Assembly: GCA_005791575.1 (NCBI GenBank)
Contig: SXWA01000181.1
Coordinates: 1 to 50,368 of the forward strand
Origin: Planctomycetaceae bacterium
GTDB lineage: Bacteria; Planctomycetota; Planctomycetia; Pirellulales; UBA1268
Direction of reading: 5' to 3'
DNA length: 50,368 nt
Under the pieces are notes generated by a model. The model searched no databases. It was not told the origin of the DNA and saw only the letters and a program-made list of their open reading frames with translations. A program made the translations under genes and the position numbers. This document shows positions 1 through 8,851 of the stretch, one piece after another; the first letter of the stretch is position 1, and each line of letters opens with the position of its first letter.

Positions 1-2088
1 ATGGCCAAGCCATCGGGCAAGATCATCGAGACCCCCATCAAAGCCAATTTCCGTGAAGGCCTGACTGTGCTCGAGTATTTCAGCTCGACGCACGGTGCCC
101 GGAAGGGTCTGGCCGACACCGCCCTGAAGACGGCCGACTCCGGCTACCTCACGCGGAAACTGGCCGACGTGGCTCAAAACGTCGTCGTCACGATGCACGA
201 CTGCGGCACGTCCCAGGGGATCACCAAGACGGTCATCTACCGCGGCGAGAAGGTCGAGGTGAGCCTCGCCGACAGCATCCGCGGGCGTGTCAGCCGCGAG
301 CCAATCGTCAATCCGATCACCAACGAGGTGATCGTCAAGGAGGATGATCTCATCACCCCGAAGGTCGCCCGCAGCATCGAGGAGCTGGGCCTGGAGAAGA
401 TTCAGGTTCGCAGCCCCCTCACCTGCGACGCCCCGCTCGGAGTCTGCCGCCTCTGCTATGGCATGGATCTGTCGACGGGGTCGCTCGTCGAAGAGGGCAT
501 GGCGGTCGGGATCATCGCCGCCCAGAGCATCGGGGAACCGGGCACGCAGCTGACGATGCGCACCGTCCACATCGGTGGCGTCGGTCAGCGGGCCATCGAG
601 GAGAGCGAGAGCAAGGCCAAGCGCGGTGGCAAGGTCCGGTTCACCCGTCTGCGCACGGTGAGCAATGAGCAGGGCGAACAGATTGTCCTCGCCCGCAACG
701 GCGAGATCGCGATCATCGACGCCAAGGGAGCGGAGCTGGAGAAGTTCGACATTCCCGCCGGTGCGATCCTCAAGGTCGCGGAGAATGAGGAGGTCAAACC
801 GGGCACGCTGCTGGTGCAGTGGGATCCCCACTCAATCCCGATCCTCTCGGAAGTGCCGGGCCGCGTGCGCTACGAGGACGTGGTCGAGGGGGAGACGGTG
901 CGTGTTGAAAAGGACCCCAGCGGCCACGTCCGCCAGATGATCATGGAGCACAAGGGTGTGTTCCATCCGCAGGTGGTTCTCGAGGATGAGACGGGCAAGA
1001 TCCTCGACTTCTATTATCTCCCCGAGAAGGCCTATATCGAGGTCGCCCCGGGCGAGTCGGTGAAGGCCGGTCACGTCCTCGCCAAGACGCCGCGCGAGGC
1101 ATCGGGCACGCAGGACATTACGGGCGGTCTGCCGCGCGTGACCGAGATCTTCGAGGCCCGCAAGCCAAAGGATCCGGCGATCATGGCCGAGATCGACGGC
1201 AAGGTCGAGTTGCTCGGCGAGAAGCGCCGCGGCAAGCGGACGATCATCGTCAAGAGCGACAGTGGCCTCGACCGCGAGCACCTCGTCACACACGGCAAAC
1301 ACCTTCGTGTCCATGCCGGAGACTACGTGAAGGCGGGCGAGGCACTCGTCGATGGCCCCCTCGTTCCCCACGACATCCTGCGGATCTCCGGCGAGGAGGA
1401 GGTACAGAAGTACCTCGTCCGCGAAATCCAAAACGTCTACCGGAGCCAGCGTGTCGAGATCGACGACAAGCACATCGAGATCATCGTCTCGCAGATGCTC
1501 CGCAAGGTGAAGATCGAGTCGGTCGGCGACACGAACCTCCTTCCCGGCAGCGTGATGGACAAGTTCGAGTTCAAGCAGGCGAACGACCGGATCGAGAACG
1601 GCCTGAAGATCATCGACAAGGGGGATGGCGAGTTCGCGGTCGGCACGGTCGTCCCCAAGGATGTGCTGGCCCAGGCGAACGCCCAGGTCGAGGCGCTCGG
1701 TGGCACGCCGTCCAAGGGCACGAAGCCGAAGAAGGCGACCGCCAGCACCCAGCTCCTGGGAATCACCAAGGCGAGCGTGCAGAGCTCGAGCTTCATCTCG
1801 GCGGCGAGCTTCCAGGAAACGACGAAGGTGCTGACCGAAGCGGCGCTTGCCGGCAAGGTCGACAACCTCGTGGGACTCAAGGAAAACGTCATCCTCGGCC
1901 ATCTCATTCCGGCCGGGACCGGTTTCAACACGTTCCAGTCGTCCGAGGTCCGCGTCCGACCTGAAGCCCTGGAGTCGCTGCGGGTCGATCGGGACGTGCT
2001 GGTGAGGCAGTTCCCGCTGCTGGAGTCGGTCCAGCCGAGTCCGCCCGCGACCGAGTCCCCGGATCGCCCCGACGGGAATGGCGGCTGA
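1..2088 (+). CDS. rpoC: DNA-directed RNA polymerase beta' subunit, C-terminal part (5' end outside window)
   Basis: This is the C-terminal half of the RNA polymerase beta' subunit; 695 codons are visible and the gene is cut by the left window edge, so the ATG at position 1 is an internal Met. The second beta' zinc site is complete: visible residues C68, C142, C149 and C152 have the 74/7/3 spacing of the family. The bridge-helix/trigger-loop signature [18 protein letters not shown] follows directly. Later come the sandwich-barrel repeats and a Lys/Thr-rich stretch before the conserved [21 protein letters not shown] segment, which contacts omega and the clamp in known structures. The last 25 residues are a Pro-rich tail. 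An rpoB gene would be expected upstream. Confidence 0.98.
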   Translation: MAKPSGKIIETPIKANFREGLTVLEYFSSTHGARKGLADTALKTADSGYLTRKLADVAQNVVVTMHDCGTSQGITKTVIYRGEKVEVSLADSIRGRVSREPIVNPITNEVIVKEDDLITPKVARSIEELGLEKIQVRSPLTCDAPLGVCRLCYGMDLSTGSLVEEGMAVGIIAAQSIGEPGTQLTMRTVHIGGVGQRAIEESESKAKRGGKVRFTRLRTVSNEQGEQIVLARNGEIAIIDAKGAELEKFDIPAGAILKVAENEEVKPGTLLVQWDPHSIPILSEVPGRVRYEDVVEGETVRVEKDPSGHVRQMIMEHKGVFHPQVVLEDETGKILDFYYLPEKAYIEVAPGESVKAGHVLAKTPREASGTQDITGGLPRVTEIFEARKPKDPAIMAEIDGKVELLGEKRRGKRTIIVKSDSGLDREHLVTHGKHLRVHAGDYVKAGEALVDGPLVPHDILRISGEEEVQKYLVREIQNVYRSQRVEIDDKHIEIIVSQMLRKVKIESVGDTNLLPGSVMDKFEFKQANDRIENGLKIIDKGDGEFAVGTVVPKDVLAQANAQVEALGGTPSKGTKPKKATASTQLLGITKASVQSSSFISAASFQETTKVLTEAALAGKVDNLVGLKENVILGHLIPAGTGFNTFQSSEVRVRPEALESLRVDRDVLVRQFPLLESVQPSPPATESPDRPDGNGG

Positions 2089-2251
2089 CCGCCCCGATCA
2101 CCCTCGGTGTCGTTCCGAAAGTCCCGTTCGTACCCGTGGTACCTGTCGTGAGGGTCGTCACGGGAGGATCTGCGCACCGACTCACGCCTGCGTCGTTGGC
2201 GGGCCGATGGATTCCAAGGTAGGGTTGACGAACCTGCCGGAGTTCACCGCG

Positions 2252-3217
2252 ATGCGTTTTCAATCGAGCTGCCGGATGGCAGCGGCTGCCCGTCGCAGCG
2301 CGCCGATCGACCTGCCGAAGCCTGCCGACGCCGCACGGGGCGGCGGTTTCAGTCTCGCCCTCATGGTGTCGTGCTGCGCGGTGGTCGCGGGCTGGTCGCC
2401 CGTCGCTCGCTGCCAGTCGGCTCCCTACAACCCCTACGCCGACTCCCAGGACTCGCGACCGCCGGTCGCCGCCGATGGCACGCTCCTCTGGGGGACCTTC
2501 TACAAGTCCGCCCAGCTCCAAAAAACCTATGAGCGGCTTTGGAACCTCGGCGCCTGCCGCGGTACCAACAAGGCGATCACCATCCCGGTCGAGGAGAACC
2601 GTCTGGCGATCGACACACTCCCCGAGGAGTCGCTCCAGGGCGTCGTCCGTGGCGTGCAGGGTGGACTTCACGGTGGACTGATCGCGTTCGTTGATCCATC
2701 GGCCGAAGATCCCGCGCACGCGGTCAAGGTGGCGATGCTCCATCCCGCCGGGGTGTCCCGCGTGGCGGTCCGTGGGGATGCCGACACGGCCGCCCTCACG
2801 CCGGGACTGACCGTTCGCACCCGGGCACGCGTCGATCGTCGTGGCAAGGGATTGGAGCCGGTCACCCGAATCGACATCGTCACCCCGCCTGCGGGCTTCA
2901 CGCCGGACGAAGTCCACCCCGACACACCGGGAACGATCGTCGGCACCGTGGTCCGCGTTAGCGGAAATGGGCTCGTTCTCCGTGTCGATGCCGGCACGAT
3001 CCGCCGGATCACGCTGCCCCTTGCCGAGGATGTCCGCGTCACGATCGACGCCGCGGAGATGCAACTCGCCTCGGCTGGCGACACGGTGGAAATCAAGGGA
3101 CGGGTCTGGTCCGGCAAGGGTTGCCTGGCGGCGGCGACGGTCTTCGCCTCGGATGTCACGATCATCAAACCGGAGCGCATGACCGCCAGCCCGTCCGCGG
3201 CCGCCGTGAGCCCCTGA
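2252..3217 (+). CDS. Secreted protein of unknown function
   Basis: I do not recognise this 321-residue protein. The reading frame is open from within the end of rpoC, but the ATG at 2252 is preferred because GGAG lies 9 nt upstream; in-frame ATGs at 2207 and 2276 are alternatives. A hydrophobic segment (FSLALMVSCCAVVAGW) about 35 residues in, followed by SPVARC-QSAPYNPYAD, looks like a signal peptide with a long N-region, so export is likely. The mature part has no cysteine-rich or catalytic motif that I can name. Its second half holds beta-rich stretches alternating short hydrophobic runs with Gly/Asp (GTIVGTVVRVSGNGLVLRVDAG, quoted only in part here as GNGLVLRVDAG), possibly OB-like. The following CHAD gene is on the same strand 118 bp downstream. 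Confidence 0.75.
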   Translation: MRFQSSCRMAAAARRSAPIDLPKPADAARGGGFSLALMVSCCAVVAGWSPVARCQSAPYNPYADSQDSRPPVAADGTLLWGTFYKSAQLQKTYERLWNLGACRGTNKAITIPVEENRLAIDTLPEESLQGVVRGVQGGLHGGLIAFVDPSAEDPAHAVKVAMLHPAGVSRVAVRGDADTAALTPGLTVRTRARVDRRGKGLEPVTRIDIVTPPAGFTPDEVHPDTPGTIVGTVVRVSGNGLVLRVDAGTIRRITLPLAEDVRVTIDAAEMQLASAGDTVEIKGRVWSGKGCLAAATVFASDVTIIKPERMTASPSAAAVSP

Positions 3218-3335
3218 CCGCGGCGGAAGGTCGGCGGCCGAGGTGCTGGTTTCCGGCTGGCAGTGTCCGGTACAGTGGAGTCGGCGACCGAGTGGCACGT
3301 TCGCCACTCGGCCACCCGTACCGGACATAGGCCCG

Positions 3336-4274
3336 ATGATGGGACGGGCAGACGCAGGACAAGCAGACGCCGGAGCAACGCTCGCCACTCCGGACCTGCA
3401 GGTGGAGACGGTCGCCCACCGGCGGATCCGGGCACGGCTTTCCGTCGTGCAGAACCGATTGTCCGCGGTGCGGACCGCTGGTCTGTGTTCCGCGGAATCG
3501 ATCCACACCCTCCGCGTGGCCTGCAGACGGGCGCTGGCGAGCGTGTCGCTGTTCCGCGATCTGATCCCCGACGCACCACGCCGCTGGTTCCGGTGCCGGC
3601 TCCGGGGTGTGCTCGAGACCGCCGCCCGCGTCAGGGATCTCGACCTGCTCCTCGACCATCTCGCCCATGACGGTCCCCGACGAGACGGCGAGACTCTCGC
3701 GCCCCTGCTGGCGGACACGGTGACGCGACAACGCGAGGTCGCGGAGCGCGCCGTCCTCCGAATCGCGGACGGCATCGCTCGCGGCCGATGGTCGATCCAG
3801 TTGCGTCGGCTGGGCCCCGGGCGGCAGTCCCGCGGTGACCGGTCGGTGGCACCGCGCCAGGTGCGCCGGCAGCTCGAGCGCCGGGTGGCCGCCTTCAACC
3901 GCCATGCCCGGCGACGGGTGTCCGGGGCCGGGGCGCTCCACAGGCTGCGGATATCGGGAAAGAAACTTCGCTATGCGTTGGAGTCCCTGCCCGGGCTGAT
4001 TCCCGCGGGGGCCGCCGATCGCTGCGTGGCGTCGCTGCGCACCATCCAGGGGATTCTTGGGGAGGTCACCGACCGCACGACCGCCGTGACGACGATCCGT
4101 CAGCTGCGCGGGATGTGCGGCGGACAGGGCGCCCCTGACTGGGATCGGTTTCACCGGGAGGAACGCCTCCGCGCTTTCCAGACGCGGAGGATGTTCACCC
4201 GCTGGTGGACACGCGACAGGCGTCATGCGCTCCGCCGGCTGTGTCGGCTCATGCTGCGAAAGGCGATCGAATGA
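3336..4274 (+). CDS. CHAD domain-containing protein
   Basis: This protein of about 312 residues is a CHAD (conserved histidine alpha-helical) domain protein. CHAD domains are alpha-helical, rich in Arg/Lys/His, and known members bind polyphosphate. Visible hallmarks are IHTLRVACRRALASV and RVRDLDLLLDHL in the first half, then LHRLRISGKKLRYALESL and LRTIQGILGEVTDRTTA in the second half, which form the paired repeats of the fold. Two adjacent ATGs at 3336 and 3339 are the likely start; an upstream in-frame Met at 3243 would add a non-homologous leader. Its stop codon overlaps the start of the next gene (ATGA at 4271-4274), so it is probably translationally coupled to the formylglycine-generating-enzyme gene. 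No CYTH domain is fused to it. Confidence 0.9.
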   Translation: MMGRADAGQADAGATLATPDLQVETVAHRRIRARLSVVQNRLSAVRTAGLCSAESIHTLRVACRRALASVSLFRDLIPDAPRRWFRCRLRGVLETAARVRDLDLLLDHLAHDGPRRDGETLAPLLADTVTRQREVAERAVLRIADGIARGRWSIQLRRLGPGRQSRGDRSVAPRQVRRQLERRVAAFNRHARRRVSGAGALHRLRISGKKLRYALESLPGLIPAGAADRCVASLRTIQGILGEVTDRTTAVTTIRQLRGMCGGQGAPDWDRFHREERLRAFQTRRMFTRWWTRDRRHALRRLCRLMLRKAIE

Positions 4275-5458
4275 CGAATCGGCAGATCCAGGATCGCACT
4301 GGCTCCAGCCCATCGGCTCTGGCCGTGGCCTGCGGGTTCGGGCTCGTCGGTGCACTCCTCCTGTGGGGAATCTGCCGGGCCCTGGTGCCGCCTGCGCCGC
4401 GACCGCCTTCCGACGGCGTTTCCCCCGGGTCGGCGACGTCCCTCCAGGTCGAGGCGGCGACCTCGTTCTCGCCGACTTCACCCGCACCAGGGTCGCGCCC
4501 CGCCGTCCCCGACGAGTTGGTCAGGGGGATGGTGTGGATCCCCGGTGGTGAATTCTCCATGGGATGCGCCGACCCCCGGGGCAAACCCGACGGCGGCCGG
4601 GAGCCGATGGTCGATGCCCGCCCCGTCCACCGGGTGCATGTCGACGGCTTCTTCATGGACGCCACCGAGGTCACCAACCGGCAGTTTTCCGCCTTCATCA
4701 CGGCGACCGGGTATGTCACCGTCGCCGAACGAACTCCACGGGCCGAGGACTTTCCCGGTGCACCCCCCGAAAACCTCGTCGCCGGGTCGATCGTCTTCAC
4801 CCCCCCGGAGCAAACGGTGCCGCTCGATACCCACTATCGCTGGTGGGCCTACGTTCCCGGTGCCGACTGGCGGCATCCACTCGGGCCGAACAGCACGCTC
4901 ACCGGTCGCGACGACGAACCGGTGGTGCACGTCGCCTACGAGGATGCCGAAGCCTACGCGCGGTGGGCGGGCAAGCGACTCCCCACCGAGGCGGAGTGGG
5001 AGTTCGCCGCACGCGGCGGCCTCAGTGGCGCGATGTATCCATGGGGCGACTCCCTCAAGCCCGAGGGACGATGGATGACCAACACCTGGCAGGGGCGTTT
5101 TCCCGACGCCAACGCCGCCAGCGACGGCTTCGCCGGCATCGCCCCGGTGGGACGGTTTCCGGCCAACGCCTACGGGCTGCACGACGTGTCGGGAAACGTC
5201 TGGGAGTGGTGCTCTGACTGGTATCGCCCCGACACGTACACGTCCGATGCGACGACGGGGGTGGTGCGGAATCCACCTGGTCCCGCCGACAGCCACGATC
5301 CCCAGGAACCGGGCCAGCGCAAGCGGGTCCTCCGCGGTGGATCATTCCTCTGCACCGACCAGTACTGCTCCAGATACATCGTCGGCACGCGGGGCAAGGC
5401 CGAGGTGTCGTCGGGTTGCAATCACATCGGTTTCCGCTGTGTCGCCCCCCCGCCGTGA
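4271..5458 (+). CDS. Formylglycine-generating enzyme (SUMF1/FGE) family, membrane-anchored
   Basis: Enzymes of this family oxidise an active-site Cys of sulfatases to formylglycine; many bacterial relatives have other roles. The 395-residue protein starts at the ATG overlapping the CHAD stop (ATGA). An N-terminal hydrophobic segment (ALAVACGFGLVGALLLWGI) suggests a membrane anchor or uncleaved signal, with a Pro/Ser linker to about residue 80. The catalytic domain opens with GMVWIPGGEFSMG and contains ATEVTNRQFSAFITATGY, RLPTEAEWEFAARGG, YPWG, VSGNVWEWCSDWY and a final GFRC. Two cysteines, about C361 and C366, in SFLCTDQYCSRY have the C-x4-C spacing of the copper-binding active-site pair of true FGEs. 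Genuine sulfatase activation is therefore plausible, and Planctomycetes are sulfatase-rich. No sulfatase gene lies in this window. Confidence 0.93.
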   Translation: MTNRQIQDRTGSSPSALAVACGFGLVGALLLWGICRALVPPAPRPPSDGVSPGSATSLQVEAATSFSPTSPAPGSRPAVPDELVRGMVWIPGGEFSMGCADPRGKPDGGREPMVDARPVHRVHVDGFFMDATEVTNRQFSAFITATGYVTVAERTPRAEDFPGAPPENLVAGSIVFTPPEQTVPLDTHYRWWAYVPGADWRHPLGPNSTLTGRDDEPVVHVAYEDAEAYARWAGKRLPTEAEWEFAARGGLSGAMYPWGDSLKPEGRWMTNTWQGRFPDANAASDGFAGIAPVGRFPANAYGLHDVSGNVWEWCSDWYRPDTYTSDATTGVVRNPPGPADSHDPQEPGQRKRVLRGGSFLCTDQYCSRYIVGTRGKAEVSSGCNHIGFRCVAPPP

Positions 5459-5463
5459 GGTCG

Positions 5464-7242
5464 TCACCCACGACGTGACCCATCTCGTTTCATGAGCGCG
5501 CGCAGTTCCCGCAGGCTTCGGGTATTGACCACGTCTGCCGCGCTGCAGCCCGCCCGCCTGGCCTGCAGCACGCCGCAACGCATCAGATCGAGTCCTGCTG
5601 TCGAATGGGCGTCGGTGGAGATCACCAACCCGACCCCCGCGTCACGGGCGGCGGCGGCGTGGATCTCGTGCAGGTCCAGGCGCCACGGGTTGGCATTGAT
5701 CTCGAGGAACGTGCCCGTCCGGGCCGCAGCGGCGATCACCGCATCCATGTCGACCTCATAGGGCGGGCGACGATTGATCAACCTCCCGGTGGGATGGCCG
5801 ATCACGCCCACCGCAGGATGCTCCATCGCCTCGATGATCCGGGCGGTGATCTGCGTGCCGGGTTGCTGCTGGCCGTAATGGAGGCTGGCGACGACCCAGT
5901 CGGCCCTGGAAAGGAGATCGTCGGGGAGGTCGAGGCCACCCTGTTCCAGCATGTCGACCTCGACACCCTTGAGGACCACGATCGGCGGCGGGCCGGCGGC
6001 GGCAAGCGAGGCGTTGAGTCGGTCGATTTCCTCCCATTGTGCGAGGAGCCGCTCGGGACCGAGTCCATTGGCCATCGAGACGCGCGGCCCGTGGTCCGTG
6101 ATGGCGATGTACTCCAATCCGCGCGAGATCGCCACGCGGACCATCTCGGCAAGGGGCGCGTCGCCGTCCGACTCCGTGGTGTGCATGTGGAGGTCACCAC
6201 GGATGTCCTCCAGACGAACGAGCGCGGGAAGCCGTCGATCCTCGGCGCGCAGGATCTCGTCGCGACCCTCGCGGAGTTCGGGCGGGATCCAGGCAAGACC
6301 GAGGTTGGCGTAAACATCCTCCTCGGTCGCGGATGATCGGCTCGGGGGTGACGTGGCGGGACGTTCCTCGCCTCCAATCGGGACGACACCACGGGCATCG
6401 AACACCAGGCGCCGTTCCTCGGCACATTCACGGAGACGGTCGGTGTGCGCACGACTCCCGGTGTGGACGACCATGGCGGCACCGAAAGCCACGTCGGTCA
6501 CGACCACGATGGCGATCTCCGTGTCCTTCGGACCGCGGAGCCGTGTCGCCGACTCCACGCGTTCCAAGACCGCGGCCGCACCCGGCCACGCGATCCCGTG
6601 GTCGATGACGGCCGCGGGCGACTGGCTGGCGACCACCATGCGGATGCAGCCGACGGTGTCGCGTCCCCGGCGCCAACTACCAGCGCCCTCCACACGGTCT
6701 GCCTGCGGACAGCGTCGCATCCACTCGATGAGATCACGCGCGATGTCGTCGGCATCCTTCCACAGCAGACGCCGACGCTGCGGATCCCGGGCGAAGGCGA
6801 CCTTGCGGAGAATCGCGTGCTGGGTCTTTTCGCCGAACCCCTTGACCGCGGCAACGCGGCCATCACGACAGGCCTGCTCGAGGGACTCCAGGGAATCGAT
6901 CCCGAGCTGATCGATCAGCAGACGCGCTTTCTTCGGCCCCAGTCCGGGCACGCGGAGGAGATCGGCGGCGGCGGCCGGCACCTGCGCCTTCAGTTCATCC
7001 AACAGCGGCAGCCGGCCGGTCTCGATCAGCATCGCGATCCGTCCCGCCAGATCGGCACCGATCCCCTCCAGACCGGCCAATCCGGGCCCCCCATCGCGGC
7101 GCAACTCCGCGAGCGGCTCCGTGACACCCGAAACGGTCCGGGCAGCGGCCCGGTAGGCACGGCAACGGAACGGGTTCTCCCCCAGGTACTCGAGGAGATC
7201 GGCGATCTGCTCGAGAGTGGAGGCGATGTCGGCGTTGGTCAC
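5464..7242 (-). CDS. PolX-like protein (HhH + nucleotidyltransferase-like + PHP) with a degenerate polymerase site
   Basis: This 592-residue protein has the layout of bacterial/archaeal DNA polymerase X. It carries helix-hairpin-helix segments (GLEGIGADLAGRIA, VPGLGPKKARLLID, VKGFGEKTQ), a palm-like domain at about 150-290 and a C-terminal PHP phosphoesterase at about 348-580. The palm motif GSWRRGRDTVG is present, but the GDxD metal-binding pair that should follow is G198-C199-I200-R201. The third Asp position in the TEIAIVVV strand (about 244) is Ala. The polymerase site therefore looks inactive. PHP metal ligands are intact: DLHMHTTESDG, ITDHG, GVEVDML, VASLHYG, GHPTGR and STDAHS. The PHP phosphatase/exonuclease activity may be the retained function. 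The start codon is GTG (7240-7242) with no clear Shine-Dalgarno site. The stop lies 5 bp from the convergent FGE gene. Confidence 0.9.
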   Translation of the reverse strand: MTNADIASTLEQIADLLEYLGENPFRCRAYRAAARTVSGVTEPLAELRRDGGPGLAGLEGIGADLAGRIAMLIETGRLPLLDELKAQVPAAAADLLRVPGLGPKKARLLIDQLGIDSLESLEQACRDGRVAAVKGFGEKTQHAILRKVAFARDPQRRRLLWKDADDIARDLIEWMRRCPQADRVEGAGSWRRGRDTVGCIRMVVASQSPAAVIDHGIAWPGAAAVLERVESATRLRGPKDTEIAIVVVTDVAFGAAMVVHTGSRAHTDRLRECAEERRLVFDARGVVPIGGEERPATSPPSRSSATEEDVYANLGLAWIPPELREGRDEILRAEDRRLPALVRLEDIRGDLHMHTTESDGDAPLAEMVRVAISRGLEYIAITDHGPRVSMANGLGPERLLAQWEEIDRLNASLAAAGPPPIVVLKGVEVDMLEQGGLDLPDDLLSRADWVVASLHYGQQQPGTQITARIIEAMEHPAVGVIGHPTGRLINRRPPYEVDMDAVIAAAARTGTFLEINANPWRLDLHEIHAAAARDAGVGLVISTDAHSTAGLDLMRCGVLQARRAGCSAADVVNTRSLRELRALMKRDGSRRG

Positions 7243-7286
7243 GCTGGCGTGGCCCCGGGGAGGTGGCGATGGTGTGGCCAGCCTAT

Positions 7287-7405
7287 CAGCCCGTGGCCAA
7301 AGTCCATCCCTGGCCTTTGGCCACTCGAAAACCTGCGCTTTTCACGGGAGCTGCGCTCCCGGCACCTCATCCGTGAGGTGCTGCAGGCTGTGTGTCCACA
7401 GCCTG
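7287..7405 (+). mobile_element. 119-bp four-hairpin repeat element, copy A
   Basis: This 119-bp element is flanked by a perfect 4-bp direct repeat, CTAT, at 7283-7286 and 7406-7409. It begins CAGCCCGTGGCCAAAG and ends with a near-inverted match (CTGTGTGTCCACAGCCTG). It folds as four successive hairpins: GTGGCCAAAG/CCTTTGGCCAC, CGGGAGC-TGC-GCTCCCG, CACCTCAT/GTGAGGTG and GCAGGCTGTG/CCACAGCCTGC. Copies of exactly the same length occur at 33142-33260 and 34213-34331, and a decayed inverted one near 35022-35138. It encodes no protein of its own. It sits just upstream of the PolX-like gene start and downstream of the secreted-protein gene stop. The best explanation is a MITE-type element; the mobilising transposase is not in the window. 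Confidence 0.85.
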
Positions 7406-7409
7406 CTAT

Positions 7410-7423
7410 CAGCCCGTGGCCAC
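7410..7423 (+). repeat. Fragment of the left end of the 119-bp element
   Basis: CAGCCCGTGGCCA recurs immediately after the right-hand CTAT duplication of copy A, and the similarity to the element stops after 13-14 bp. It is either the stump of a second, largely deleted copy or chance re-creation of the end at the insertion site. Confidence 0.55.
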
Positions 7424-7484
7424 GGGGAAGGAGGTGGTCGGCCGCCGGTCGATCGACGGTGCTCTGCCACGAAGGGTCGCGCCG

Positions 7485-8669
7485 TCAGGGAGTTCCCATC
7501 GCCAGCCGCGATGGCAGCGCCGCCCGCGGGTAGCTCGCTGCCATGCCGTGCCCCGGGGGAGCCGGCGTCACGGGCTGCCACGACGTGGTGTGGCCGGTCG
7601 GCTCCAGGAGCCGGGGAAATGCACCCGTGTTGGCGGCCGGTCCGGTGCCCTGCAACGTGGGCATCGCGGCTCCCGTGCCGATGCCACCGGCGGGAACGCT
7701 CGATCCGGAGGTCGCGGGGGCGGGAGCAGCGGGGGTTGCCGGCGACAGCGACGGCGGCGCGATCGACGGAGCCGCGAGGGTGGACCCGGCACCCGGCGCG
7801 GGGGGCGCCTTCGCAGCCGACGCTCCCTCGGTGCTGGCCGCACCGTTGGGCAATTCCGGAATCGGCCGCAGGGCCGGGGTTGGGGTGAGCGCTGGCGGCG
7901 CCGTGGGCTGTGGTGAGAATCCACCCTGGGGTGCGGCGTAGATGCCGGACTGGGGCACGATCTGCTGCTGGAAGGTGGGCTGGGGCACGGCCGGAGGCTG
8001 GGCGAGCGTCGGTGCGGCGATGCTCGTCTGGCCGGGGATCAGCTGATTGGGAATGTCGGCACCGGCAGAGCCCCATGCCTGGGGGGTCGTCTGCAGCGGC
8101 GCCGCGAACGGACTGGTGGCGGCTCCTGCAGGGCCGGGCATGACAGGCGCTGCGGCAGGCATCGCCGGCAATGGCTGGCCATAGACCGGCTGAGGGGCGG
8201 CGACCTGTGCGCCGCCCTGCTGCATTTGGACGTACTTGGTGGAGTATACGGCCCGATACTGCGTCACGGGCACGTTGACCGCCTGCTGGACGTACTGCGT
8301 GACCTGCTGCATGCACTCGCGGGTACAACCGGTGCAGGGATCGATCTCGGTGGAGGGTTTGTAGCTCGTCACCGGCACGCACTGGTACTGAGTGCGATAG
8401 GTCGTCTCCGGCACATAACTCACCTGCTGGACGGGTACGACGACCGGGGGCGGCGGGGCGGGGACCGGTGCCACCGCGTACTGCTGGGGTGCCATCGCCA
8501 TCGGAGCGGCGATGGGAGCGACGGCATACGCTGCGGGCGCACGCCGGAAGCAACTGGCGCATCCGGCGAACAGATCGTTCAGGCAGCACTGTGCTCCAGC
8601 CGTCGGTGCGGCCATCCACCAGACAGTTGCCACGAACGGCAGCATCCAGCCCAGGCGTCGGTCGTTCAT
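7485..8669 (-). CDS. Secreted Pro/Ala/Gln-rich protein
   Basis: A 394-residue exported protein of a kind common in Planctomycetes, with no enzymatic motif that I recognise. The ATG at 8667-8669 has an ideal AAGGAG site 7 nt upstream. The N-terminus (MNDRRLGWMLPFVATVWWMA, then APTAGA-QCC) is a clear signal peptide. The next part is Cys-containing (CCLNDLFAGCASCFRR). A central block of YVPETTYRTQYQCVPVTSYK and CTGCTRECMQQ type follows, with two CxxC pairs and repeated Tyr/Gln/Val strings. The C-terminal half is low-complexity Pro/Ala/Gly with a Gln-rich section. Such proteins are usually cell-wall or periplasmic structural candidates, but that is inference. Confidence 0.8.
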   Translation of the reverse strand: MNDRRLGWMLPFVATVWWMAAPTAGAQCCLNDLFAGCASCFRRAPAAYAVAPIAAPMAMAPQQYAVAPVPAPPPPVVVPVQQVSYVPETTYRTQYQCVPVTSYKPSTEIDPCTGCTRECMQQVTQYVQQAVNVPVTQYRAVYSTKYVQMQQGGAQVAAPQPVYGQPLPAMPAAAPVMPGPAGAATSPFAAPLQTTPQAWGSAGADIPNQLIPGQTSIAAPTLAQPPAVPQPTFQQQIVPQSGIYAAPQGGFSPQPTAPPALTPTPALRPIPELPNGAASTEGASAAKAPPAPGAGSTLAAPSIAPPSLSPATPAAPAPATSGSSVPAGGIGTGAAMPTLQGTGPAANTGAFPRLLEPTGHTTSWQPVTPAPPGHGMAASYPRAALPSRLAMGTP

Positions 8670-8689
8670 CGTTGACTCCTTGGAAGACG

Positions 8690-8840
8690 GCCACGGGCCA
8701 CAGCCCTGAACCGCTCTTCTCAAAGAGCCTAGGTTGGTTTCCGGGGCATTCCCCGGAAAAACCTGCGTCGCTGAAGCTGAGTTTCTTTCCCCGGCACCTC
8801 ACGACCGGTGCAGCCGGCACCACCCGCACGACCGGTCGCG
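8690..8840. repeat. Hairpin cluster sharing motifs with the 119-bp element (possible divergent relative)
   Basis: The spacer between the alpha-CTD-like gene and the secreted-protein gene holds GCTCTT-ctca-AAGAGC, then TTCCGGGG-catt-CCCCGGAA, then AAAACCTGCG, a spacer of about 22 bp and CCCCGGCACCTCA. AAAACCTGCG and CCCGGCACCTCA occur in the same order and at similar spacing in the 119-bp element. The other arms differ. It could be a diverged family member or an independent terminator/leader structure. Confidence 0.4.
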
Positions 8841-8851
8841 CCGCGGCGCCG

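Noticed and set aside
832-1902. Long minus-strand open frame (356 codons) opposite rpoC
   Set aside because: It is antisense to clear RpoC homology and has the composition expected of a GC-rich shadow frame.
7287-7405. Classical REP/BIME element of a RAYT transposase
   Set aside because: The unit is 119 bp with fixed length and apparent target duplications, larger and more regular than REP sequences; no RAYT gene is in the window. This remains an alternative if a RAYT is found elsewhere.
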